Shown here: one piece after another, positions 57,353-64,000 of the stretch
Position numbering within the stretch: position 1 is the first letter of the stretch
Layout of the letters: each line of letters begins with the position of its first letter
Assembly: GCF_004116265.1 (NCBI RefSeq)
Contig: NZ_QOUX01000032.1
Span: 203,959 to 267,958 of the forward strand
Reading direction: 5' to 3'
Length of the DNA: 64,000 nucleotides
Origin: Anaerobacillus alkaliphilus
GTDB lineage: Bacteria > Bacillota > Bacilli > Bacillales > Anaerobacillaceae
The notes under the pieces: generated by a model
Told to the model about the DNA's origin: nothing
The model's input: the letters and a program-made list of their open reading frames with translations, nothing else
Databases searched by the model: none
Program-made: the position numbers and the translations under genes

Positions 57353-57877
57353 CTGAAACTCATCAAAAGGCTTGACCGAATGTTAATGAAGGTTGAAACG
57401 TTCATTTTAAGCTATTCAATCATATTAATAGCAGTTATGGTCGTCGGAAATGTCATCACTAGGGCATTACCAATTAAGAGTTGGTCATTTGCGGCAGAGG
57501 TAAGTCAATTTGCCGTCATTATCGCAACTTTCATGGGAATTAGTTATGCCGCAAGGAAAGGCAGGCATATACGGATGAGTGCCTTCTTCGATTTAGCACC
57601 TAAGAAGGTAAAGAAAGTTCTAGCTATCATCATTTCCTTTGTTACGGCAGTTGTTTTATTAATCTTGGCACACTTTGCTTTTCAGTACGCTGTTTGGATT
57701 AAGGATATGGGTCGAGTAACCACCGCTCTTCAAGTACCTGCGTATTTCTTAGTAGCATTTATACCTGTTGGTCTAACCTTAGGAGCCATTCAATTCTTGA
57801 GAAATATGTGGATTAACATTAAAGAAGAGGAGGTGTATATTGCAACAGATAAGAAAGATTTTTCAGAACAGGTTTAA
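57353..57877 (+). CDS. dctQ: TRAP transporter small membrane subunit (DctQ type)
   Basis: About 174 residues if translation begins at the CTG at 57353 (LKLIKRLDRMLMKVE), six bases after AAAGGGGGGG; the first ATG (57380) has no site and would remove the conserved head. Four membrane helices; YAARKGRHIRMSAFFDL is the usual DctQ loop. It links the large subunit DctM, 33 bp downstream, to substrate capture by DctP. Confidence 0.85.
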   Translation: MKLIKRLDRMLMKVETFILSYSIILIAVMVVGNVITRALPIKSWSFAAEVSQFAVIIATFMGISYAARKGRHIRMSAFFDLAPKKVKKVLAIIISFVTAVVLLILAHFAFQYAVWIKDMGRVTTALQVPAYFLVAFIPVGLTLGAIQFLRNMWINIKEEEVYIATDKKDFSEQV

Positions 57878-57910
57878 TATTGATAAAACTTCATAGAGAG
57901 GATCACTTAT

Positions 57911-59185
57911 ATGGTAGCTACATTACTAATTATTATGGTTGTACTGCTGTTGCTAGGTTTTCCGATGATGATCCCGTTAATTGCTGCGCCTTTAGTGGTT
58001 TTACTCATATTTTTTCCGAATATAGACCCTATTTTTATGATTCAGCAGATGATGGAAGGAATTAGTGGGTATGTTCTATTAGCGGTTCCGCTGTTTATCT
58101 TTGCGGCAGATATCATGTCTACAGGACAAACATCGAAACGGCTATTAGATTTTGTTGGTTCGTTTATAGGTCATATTAGAGGTGGATTTGCTATTACGAC
58201 GGCAGCCGCTTGTACGTTGTTTGGATCGATATCTGGTTCTACTCAGGCGACAGTTGTGGCAATTGGAAAGCCGATGCGCCAAAGATTACTATCGGTTGGC
58301 TATAAAGACTCACACGCCATTGCTCTAATTATTAACGCTAGCGATATCGCGTTGTTAATACCGCCTAGTATTGGAATGATCGTCTATGCGGTCGTCTCTG
58401 GTACGTCCGTAGGTGATTTGTTTATTGCTGGAATCGGGCCAGGGATACTCATATTTTTGTTTTTTGCCGTGTATAGCTACTTCCATGCAAAACGTTACAA
58501 TATTCCTCTTGCAGATAAATCAACGTGGGTCGAGCGTTTACGCTTTACAAAGAAAGCTCTCTTCCCGTTAGGTTTTCCTGTCATTATCGTAGGAGGCATT
58601 TATTCAGGTGTTTTTACTCCGACAGAAGCTGCAGGGATATCGGTATTATATGCATTAATCCTAGAGTTGTTCGTTTTTCGTTCTATAAAAATAGTTGATG
58701 TCCCGAGGATTGCATTATCTACAGGTTTAGTCACGTCAGCGGTATTTGTTCTTGTTGCTGGAGGACAGGCGTTTTCTTGGGTAATTTCTTATGCAAGAAT
58801 TCCACAACTAGTCACAGGTGCTGTCTTACCTGCAGATCCAACAGCGCTTAATGTCTTACTCATCGTTGCTATTTTCTTTTTTATTGGATGTATGTTTGTT
58901 GATCCAATTGTCGTTATTTTAATCTTAACGCCAATCTTTTACCCAGTAGCGATGGCGGCGGGTGTCGATCCGGTTCATTTAGGAGTAGTAATAACATTCC
59001 AAGCTGCCTTAGGTTCGGCAACTCCACCATTTGGTGTTGATATCTTTACTGCTAGTGCCGTATTCAACCGGTCGTACCTAGATGTGATAAGGGGCACACC
59101 TCCTTATATTGTCATGTTAATTATTGTGGCAATTTTAGTGATTTTGTTTGAAGAAATTTCGTTATTTTATCGTTACTTATTCTAG
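57911..59185 (+). CDS. dctM: TRAP transporter large membrane subunit (DctM type)
   Basis: 424 residues, about 12 membrane helices. Family landmarks GFPMMIPL, SGSTQATVVAIGKPM, IPPSIGMIVYAVVSG, GVFTPTEAAG and PPFGVDIFTASAVF. Na+-driven carrier of an organic acid, substrate not known. RBS GAGAGG. Middle gene of the QMP set. Confidence 0.95.
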   Translation: MVATLLIIMVVLLLLGFPMMIPLIAAPLVVLLIFFPNIDPIFMIQQMMEGISGYVLLAVPLFIFAADIMSTGQTSKRLLDFVGSFIGHIRGGFAITTAAACTLFGSISGSTQATVVAIGKPMRQRLLSVGYKDSHAIALIINASDIALLIPPSIGMIVYAVVSGTSVGDLFIAGIGPGILIFLFFAVYSYFHAKRYNIPLADKSTWVERLRFTKKALFPLGFPVIIVGGIYSGVFTPTEAAGISVLYALILELFVFRSIKIVDVPRIALSTGLVTSAVFVLVAGGQAFSWVISYARIPQLVTGAVLPADPTALNVLLIVAIFFFIGCMFVDPIVVILILTPIFYPVAMAAGVDPVHLGVVITFQAALGSATPPFGVDIFTASAVFNRSYLDVIRGTPPYIVMLIIVAILVILFEEISLFYRYLF

Positions 59186-59232
59186 ATTACTACCGGTTTA
59201 CCGGTGTAAATAAAAAATTATGGGGGTATTTG

Positions 59233-60288
59233 ATGATTTTGAAAAGAAAGCAATATTTACTGATTGTCTCGACATTTTTACTTAGTATTCTATTAGTAGC
59301 GTGTGGCTCTGATGCTACCGGAGGAGACGGAGAAGAAACATATAATTGGAAATTTGTAACCGAAGAACAACAAGGTCAAGTGCAATATGAATACGCAGCT
59401 GAATTTGCCGAACGACTCCACGAAAAATCTGATGGTAGAATTAACATGGAAGTTTACGAGTTTGGTGGGTTAGGAAGTGAAGTTAACCAAGTCGAATTAT
59501 TACAAAGTGGCGGAGTTGAATTTGCAATTGTTTCGCCAGGGTTTACCGGTACAATGGTAAGTGAAGGTCAGCTGTTTGCCTTACACTTCTTGTTTACGGA
59601 TGATATGAGACTAAATCAACAAATTCTAGATGAAAGTGAAGCCTTAAATGTGCACCTTACTGAAAAATATGAGCAATTCAACATTAAACCACTTGCTTAT
59701 TGGACAGAAGGAGCTATGCAGTGGACTGGTGATCGACCGTTGACAACACCTGAGGATTTCCAAGGATTTAAAATGAGAACACAAACGTCTCCACTAATTC
59801 TTCGTTCTTATGAAGCATATGGCGCAGATCCTCAAGAATTAAGCTGGGGAGAATTGTATACGAGTCTTCAACAGGGGGTTGTTCAAGGACAAGAGAATCC
59901 AATCTTCTTTATTGAAGATGCCAAATTCCATGAAGTTCAAGACTATATGATGATCTCTGAGCATAATATCTATGTAGCAATGACTACAGTAAACACGGAC
60001 TTCTTTGCTGCATTACCAACTGATATTCAAGACTTAATCCTTGAAACGGTAGAAGAAATGCGACCAGTCGCTTATGAGATGCAAGAAAGAATGAATGATG
60101 AGTTGTTGGGTGCGATTGAAAATAACGATCGTCATCCTACGGAAGTCATCGAGTTGACAGTAGAACAACGTGAAGCATTTAGAGAGAAAGCCCTTCCTGT
60201 TCGTGACTTTTTTATCGGAGAAGTTGGCGAGGACGGAAAGAAAATCCTTGAGATGTTAATAGAAGAAATCGAAGCAGCGACAAATTAA
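59233..60288 (+). CDS. dctP: TRAP transporter solute-binding lipoprotein (DctP type)
   Basis: 351 residues from the ATG after GGGGGT. Lipobox LVAC, so a lipoprotein on the outer face. DctP features FVTEEQQGQ, ELLQSGGVEFAIVSP, GFKMRTQTSP (the conserved Arg that binds carboxylate) and LQQGVVQGQENPI. Probably binds a C4-like organic acid. Last gene of the TRAP operon, ended by a terminator with a 19-T run. Confidence 0.94.
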   Translation: MILKRKQYLLIVSTFLLSILLVACGSDATGGDGEETYNWKFVTEEQQGQVQYEYAAEFAERLHEKSDGRINMEVYEFGGLGSEVNQVELLQSGGVEFAIVSPGFTGTMVSEGQLFALHFLFTDDMRLNQQILDESEALNVHLTEKYEQFNIKPLAYWTEGAMQWTGDRPLTTPEDFQGFKMRTQTSPLILRSYEAYGADPQELSWGELYTSLQQGVVQGQENPIFFIEDAKFHEVQDYMMISEHNIYVAMTTVNTDFFAALPTDIQDLILETVEEMRPVAYEMQERMNDELLGAIENNDRHPTEVIELTVEQREAFREKALPVRDFFIGEVGEDGKKILEMLIEEIEAATN

Positions 60289-60297
60289 TGTCACATT

Positions 60298-60341
60298 CTA
60301 GCTAGGCGAGTATGCCTAGCTATTTTTTTTTTTTTTTTTTT
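60298..60341 (+). terminator. Terminator after TRAP operon with 19-T run
   Basis: AGCTAGGC pairs with GCCTAGCT, followed by A and 19 consecutive T (60323-60341). Confidence 0.92.
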
Positions 60342-60442
60342 AGGTGAATATAATATATTGACATAATAATAAGTGGGTGGTAGGATGATTAATGTTTTAG
60401 CGCTTTAATAATTTATCAGAGTGAAGAAAAGGGGAAAAATGT

Positions 60443-61765
60443 ATGAATTCAGTTTTGATCGCAGTACTTGCTATGCTAATACTGAGTTTACTTAGAGTTC
60501 ACGTAGTGATTGCGTTAATACTTGGTTCAATGATTGGTGGTCTTGTAGCGGGTTTTTCAATTGTTGATACGGTTGAGATTTTTACAGGAGGGCTAGGTGG
60601 AAGTGCTACAGTCGCTCTTAGTTATGCTCTACTTGGTGGATTTGCTATAGCCATTTCAAAGACCGGTCTACCAAATGTAGTTGTGGAGTTTGCGGTAAAG
60701 CTTGTAGGTAGAGAAGGAGAAAGTAGAAAAAGAAGTCTTTCAAAAGTGTTACTTATTCTCGTTGTTTTAACTATTTCATGCTTTTCGCAAAATTTGATCC
60801 CAATTCATATTGCATTTATTCCTATTCTTATCCCGCCATTATTACAGGTTTTTAATGAGTTGAAAATAGATCGTCGTGCAATAGCAACTGTTATTACGTT
60901 TGGGTTAAAGGCCCCTTATATATTAATACCAGCTGGTTTTGGATTAATTTTTCATGAGATTATTCAAATCAACATGGCAGAAAGTGGGCTTGAAATAGCT
61001 CTGTCTGATATCCCGAAAGCGTTATTTATTCCAACCGTAGGAATGGTCGTTGGTTTGTTACTGGCTGTGTTATGGTCGTATCGTAAGAAAAGAGAGTACC
61101 AAAGTGTGAGTATGAATGAAGAAGTTGCAGTTACTCATGAGCCGGTATCGAAACGGGCGGTCATTGTTGCAATAGGAGCGATCATCATCGCTTTAGTTGT
61201 TCAATATGAAACAAAATCAATGATTATTAGTGCTTTGGCTGGCATGTTCGTTTTGTTGTTTAGTGGGAAAGTGAGCATAAAAAGTGCAGAAAATTATCTA
61301 ACAGACGGTATGAAAATGATGGCCTTCATTGGTTTTGTGATGATTACAGCATCAGGGTTTGCAGCAGTTATAAGGGAAACAGGGCATGTTGATAGCTTGG
61401 TAGAACAATCTGCTAGTTTGATAGGAGACCAAAAGGGTATTGCTGCTATTCTAATGTTGCTAGTTGGTTTGTTTATTACTATGGGGATTGGGTCTTCCTT
61501 TTCGACAATACCAATCATTGCAACCTTATTTGTTCCGCTGGCACTTGCTGTTGGGTTTAGTCCTCTTGCGACAATTGCCTTAATAGGAACTGCTGCAGCT
61601 TTGGGGGATGCTGGATCCCCAGCCTCTGATAGCACACTAGGACCTACCGCTGGTTTAAATGCTGATGGACAACACAACCATATTTGGGATACATGTGTCC
61701 CTACGTTCTTACATTTTAACCTTCCTTTAATTGCGTTTGGGTGGATTGCGGCAATGATATTGTAA
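60443..61765 (+). CDS. yuiF: YuiF-type Na+/H+ antiporter family or amino acid carrier
   Basis: 440 residues, about 12 membrane helices. SVLIAVLAMLILSLL start, GGLGGSATVALSYALLGG, CFSQNLIPIHIAFIPILIPP and ALGDAGSPASDSTLGPTAGLNADGQHNHIWDTCVPTF match B. subtilis YuiF, predicted to move amino acids (histidine has been suggested) or Na+. RBS AAAGGGG. In B. subtilis it follows pepA directly; here the TRAP cluster lies between. Confidence 0.9.
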   Translation: MNSVLIAVLAMLILSLLRVHVVIALILGSMIGGLVAGFSIVDTVEIFTGGLGGSATVALSYALLGGFAIAISKTGLPNVVVEFAVKLVGREGESRKRSLSKVLLILVVLTISCFSQNLIPIHIAFIPILIPPLLQVFNELKIDRRAIATVITFGLKAPYILIPAGFGLIFHEIIQINMAESGLEIALSDIPKALFIPTVGMVVGLLLAVLWSYRKKREYQSVSMNEEVAVTHEPVSKRAVIVAIGAIIIALVVQYETKSMIISALAGMFVLLFSGKVSIKSAENYLTDGMKMMAFIGFVMITASGFAAVIRETGHVDSLVEQSASLIGDQKGIAAILMLLVGLFITMGIGSSFSTIPIIATLFVPLALAVGFSPLATIALIGTAAALGDAGSPASDSTLGPTAGLNADGQHNHIWDTCVPTFLHFNLPLIAFGWIAAMIL

Positions 61766-61772
61766 CTATTGA

Positions 61773-61811
61773 AACAATCCTTATCATTTCATTAAATGAT
61801 AAGGGTTTTTG
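61773..61811 (+). terminator. Terminator after yuiF
   Basis: AATCCTTATCATTT pairs with AAATGATAAGGGTT, followed by TTTGTTT. Confidence 0.88.
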
Positions 61812-61920
61812 TTTAGAAAAAAATTAATAGGGAATAGAAAAGTAAATAATTTTTATAAAATAATGAAACTTTTTTTGTCTAAGAACGTCTAATAAATAGA
61901 GACATTAAGGGGGTTACGGT

Positions 61921-62550
61921 GTGAAGAAGATTGTCGTTTGGATTGTGGTAATCTTATTACTATGCATAACCACTGTATTAGGAAAGGAAATTGTCTATGA
62001 GGACGAGCTTAAAGAAAACTACTACGAACTCATCGTTTTAGTAGGAGAACTTTTTAAAGATCATGCTCAGGAAGATGATTATTACTACAACAGATCGTAT
62101 TCAAAACAAGAGGATATGGCAGAGCTTTTGGGTGAGAATGTCACTGATGCTGGGTTTTCCTTATTGGTTGATGCTTTGTTTGATGAATTAGATGAACTAT
62201 ACGTATATAAGTCTCGCTATCAAGACTATATCAGTGACACTCGAGATTTTTCCAAAAATCAAAAAGCAACAAACTATTACGATACGGTAAGAAATACAAT
62301 ATTAAATCCCGCTTTAGGGTTAATACCCTTTGATAACTTAGAGATTACCAGGGAGAAAAACCGTGTGAAAGTTGAAGGACAGGAAATAAAAGTAGAATTT
62401 TACGATGCTAGAGATTATTTAGTTGAGCATCATCAATATGCCAGATTTGGCTACCCGCCGAATGACGAAATTAGTTTTTCACTTATTTTTATTTACAATG
62501 ATGGAAAATATCTTCTTGATCATTTCGATATTCGGTCACATGGAATGTAA
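61921..62550 (+). CDS. Secreted or membrane-anchored protein of unknown function (209 aa)
   Basis: GTG start after AAGGGGG. One N-terminal hydrophobic segment (KIVVWIVVILLLCITTVLG) and then an acidic, Tyr-rich extracellular domain (DDYYYNRSYSKQED, VYKSRYQDY, ITREKNRVKVEGQEIKVEF). Looks like the small secreted Bacillus families with a helical front and a beta-rich end (DUF3993-type is possible, not certain). Monocistronic. Confidence 0.75.
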   Translation: MKKIVVWIVVILLLCITTVLGKEIVYEDELKENYYELIVLVGELFKDHAQEDDYYYNRSYSKQEDMAELLGENVTDAGFSLLVDALFDELDELYVYKSRYQDYISDTRDFSKNQKATNYYDTVRNTILNPALGLIPFDNLEITREKNRVKVEGQEIKVEFYDARDYLVEHHQYARFGYPPNDEISFSLIFIYNDGKYLLDHFDIRSHGM

Positions 62551-62588
62551 AAGGTCTATCGTTTATAACAGACGATAGACCTTTTTGT
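62549..62588. terminator. Bidirectional terminator before bioY
   Basis: AAAAGGTCTATCGT pairs with ACGATAGACCTTTT around TTATAACAG. Confidence 0.88.
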
Positions 62589-62590
62589 GC

Positions 62591-63175
62591 TTATGCTGCC
62601 GATTTTGTTACTTGAGTAGATTTATTAACTGCCTTATAAACTTTAGGGCAAAGGATTGCTGCTAAGACTGTAACTGCTAAATCCTTATAAAGGAAGAGGA
62701 CCATCCAACTCCAAGCCTCTACATATGTAAGTTCTCCCATACCTAAGAAATATTTTAGAGCAAAAAACATATAAGTAGTCCCAATGACATAATTAAGGAC
62801 GAGACCGACAAAGCAAGCGATAAAGAAAGTTGGTAAAGTAGGTTTCCCTTTAGCTTCAACAATTTTCCCTGTTACATAAGCAACTATGATAAATGATAGA
62901 ACAAAACCAAATGTCGACTTTGTGATAATAGCAGTCCCGGTCATTTGTGCAAAAACAGGGGCACCCACTAGTCCAACTAATGTATAGACTATCATTGACA
63001 TACTTCCTAATCGAGAGCCTAACAAAGCTCCTGCAAGAATAGCAAAGAATGTTTGAAGAGTAAGCGGCACTGGCCCGATTGTGATGAATGAAGTTGCGTT
63101 AGCTCCAATGGCCATTAGTGCAGCAAACATGGCAACATAAGTAATGTCAATAGCGCGAAATCGTTGTTTCTTCAT
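62591..63175 (-). CDS. bioY: Biotin transporter substrate-binding subunit BioY
   Basis: 194 residues, six membrane helices. ITIGPVPLTLQTFFAILAGALLGSRLG is the BioY signature. Works as the S-component of an ECF transporter, with the shared EcfAA'T module encoded elsewhere, or alone. RBS AAAGG. Has a good promoter with a palindrome at the start site. In B. subtilis the yuiG (bioYB) gene follows yuiF in the same way. Confidence 0.95.
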   Translation of the reverse strand: MKKQRFRAIDITYVAMFAALMAIGANATSFITIGPVPLTLQTFFAILAGALLGSRLGSMSMIVYTLVGLVGAPVFAQMTGTAIITKSTFGFVLSFIIVAYVTGKIVEAKGKPTLPTFFIACFVGLVLNYVIGTTYMFFALKYFLGMGELTYVEAWSWMVLFLYKDLAVTVLAAILCPKVYKAVNKSTQVTKSAA

Positions 63176-63195
63176 TAAATATCAACCTTTCTAGT

Positions 63196-63240
63196 ATGTA
63201 AGTTTACATTTATCATAAAAAACAGAAAAATGATTGTCAA
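63196..63240 (-). promoter_or_regulatory. bioY promoter with start-site palindrome
   Basis: Minus strand: TTGACA (63240-63235), 17-bp spacer, TATGAT (63217-63212), then ATGTAAACTTACAT (63209-63196), a 6-2-6 dyad at the expected transcription start. Position suggests repression, perhaps by BirA, though it does not match the classic BirA site. Confidence 0.65.
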
Positions 63241-63362
63241 CTAAAATATTTGTTGAGTTAACATAAGGGGCGTTTTTGACATATATTCTTCTAATTTCAT
63301 TTGAAAACCAACTATCTAGATCATTTATGATATGGAGAAGAAGAGTTGTAGGAGGAGATTAT

Positions 63363-63678
63363 TTGAATTTTAAATTTGGATCCCTTGGTGAGAGAGAACT
63401 GGACGTTAATGGAAAAGCGAGGATTTGTGAATGAGAAGAACTAGATGTAGTAATAAAAGATGCTTCTATTATTGAACATATAAAGAGGCACCCTCACGCA
63501 CAAAGATGGATGATGTTAATAATAGAAGAAGCATATATCCATTGTTCGATTTTAACAAAAACAGAAAAAGCTATTCAGTGGGGAACTGATGATAAAAGGT
63601 TTAAGAGCGGTGACTTTTTTAAAGGTAAGCCCCAAAAAACAATATTTCGTATTGACGAGAGATGGAAAACAAGGTAGA
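63363..63678 (+). pseudogene. Decayed PPOX (pyridoxamine-5'-phosphate-oxidase-like) gene remnant
   Basis: After GGAGGAG and a TTG the frame reads LDVNGKARICE, then an in-frame TGA (63432), then KDASIIEHIKRHPHAQRWMM and EEAYIHCS up to WGTDDKRF. A fourth T at about 63600 shifts the frame; the next one continues KSGDFFKGKPQKTIFRIDE to TAG at 63676. VNGKARI and EEAYIHC are hallmark segments of FMN-binding PPOX-class proteins. The N-terminal half is missing. At least two lesions make it a pseudogene. Confidence 0.7.
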
Positions 63679-63736
63679 ATAAATTTCTGTCAGGCAAGAA
63701 CGACACAATGTGACAAAAAATATTTTTGAAAAGTTC

Positions 63737-63765
63737 TTGTCAAACACAAGTTATTGTGATATATT
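63737..63765 (+). promoter_or_regulatory. rRNA operon promoter P1
   Basis: TTGTCA (63737-63742) and TATATT (63760-63765), 17-bp spacer. Confidence 0.8.
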
Positions 63766-63811
63766 AATAAATGTCGCTGCGAGCGGCGTGAAAATAATAT
63801 TTAAAAAACGA

Positions 63812-63841
63812 TTGACACTAACGTGTTGATTGTGGTAATAT
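63812..63841 (+). promoter_or_regulatory. rRNA operon promoter P2
   Basis: TTGACA (63812-63817) and TAATAT (63836-63841), 18-bp spacer. Followed by the leader with TGTTCTTTGAAAACTGAAC, typical of Bacillus rRNA operons. Confidence 0.85.
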
Positions 63842-63965
63842 TAAATTCTTGTTGCTTTCACGAGTAACGTATTGTTCTTTGAAAACTGAACACACAGCCA
63901 AGCGAATTAAAGAGATAGTAAATATCTCGTCAATGAATTATTATTTTTGAGCTATATCAAACACT

Positions 63966-64000
63966 TTTATGGAGAGTTTGATCCTGGCTCAGGACGAACG
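63966..64000 (+). rRNA. rrs: 16S ribosomal RNA, 5' end only
   Basis: GAGAGTTTGATCCTGGCTCA and GGACGAACG are the universal start of bacterial 16S rRNA. Only the first 35 or so bases are inside the window. Preceded by two promoters and a typical leader. Confidence 0.97.

Noticed and set aside
60390..60410. CcpA (cre) site before yuiF
   Set aside because: TTTTAGCGCTTTAA has the CG centre but only a partial match; too weak without other evidence.

Overview
The window is chromosome from a low-GC, endospore-forming member of the Bacillaceae. Gene content and order follow the Bacillus subtilis yus, suf, yun, yut, yum and yui blocks (fadE, yusI, gcvH, yusG; metNPQ; sufCDSUB; yunE/D/C/B and lytH; lipA to yutH; hom-thrC-thrB; yutI to yutM; yumC/yumB; yuiA to yuiF and bioY), and the window ends at the start of a 16S rRNA gene. 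Sporulation genes (lytH, yunB, yutH, a YhcN/YlaJ-type lipoprotein, a Spo0E-like peptide) support a spore former. Several probably Na+-coupled carriers (NhaC-type, NSS with a small subunit, TRAP, YuiF) would suit an alkaliphile or haloalkaliphile. That last point is inference; the species cannot be named from the sequence.

Layout. 1-8.1 kb: end of fadE, an array of 21-bp repeats, yusI, gcvH, yusG, an MFS carrier, a YusD-like protein, then a SAM (S-box) riboswitch ahead of metN-metP-metQ. 8.2-10.6 kb: TetR regulator, AhpD-like protein, PAP2-family membrane protein, a small ORF. 11-16.3 kb: sufCDSUB iron-sulfur assembly operon. 16.5-28.6 kb: two short genes (one Pro/Tyr-rich), yunE, yunD, yunC, an HD-GYP protein, thyA-dfrA, yunB, a lysine (L-box) riboswitch before an NhaC-type carrier, an NSS transporter with its 33-aa partner, lytH. 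28.9-38.8 kb: lipA, yutC, yutD, DUF3055, glpX, yutE, a cysteine-rich SufR-like regulator, yutF, yutG, yutH, a D-2-hydroxyacid dehydrogenase and a DUF1450 protein. 39-46.2 kb: hom-thrC-thrB, yutI, yuzD, yutJ, yuzB, dapF. 46.5-57 kb: mqnE, a Spo0E-like peptide, yutM, yumC, yumB under two Rex-like operators, a Nudix gene, yuiA-D, pepA. 57-64 kb: a TRAP cluster set into the otherwise conserved yuiE-yuiF order, yuiF, a secreted protein, bioY, a decayed PPOX-family gene, and the promoters, leader and first bases of an rRNA operon.

Common themes are iron-sulfur biogenesis (suf operon, NifU-like YutI, A-type carrier YutM, the Cys-rich regulator, lipoyl synthase), flavin/NADH redox enzymes (YutJ, YumB, YumC), aspartate-family amino acids (hom-thrCB, dapF, L-box, S-box) and sporulation.

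The most unusual content is non-coding. (i) Six copies of a 161-224 bp MITE-like element have about 25-bp imperfect terminal inverted repeats, and three have perfect 8-bp AT-rich target duplications; one of these duplicates the stop codon of yuzB. (ii) Nine tracts built from two heptamers (GAATTAT-type and AATGTAG-type) start almost exactly at stop codons and in places supply the stop codon. (iii) Five units of a 21-bp helically phased repeat lie near 1.3 kb. (iv) Two palindromes share a GGTGCCTGGCACC core.
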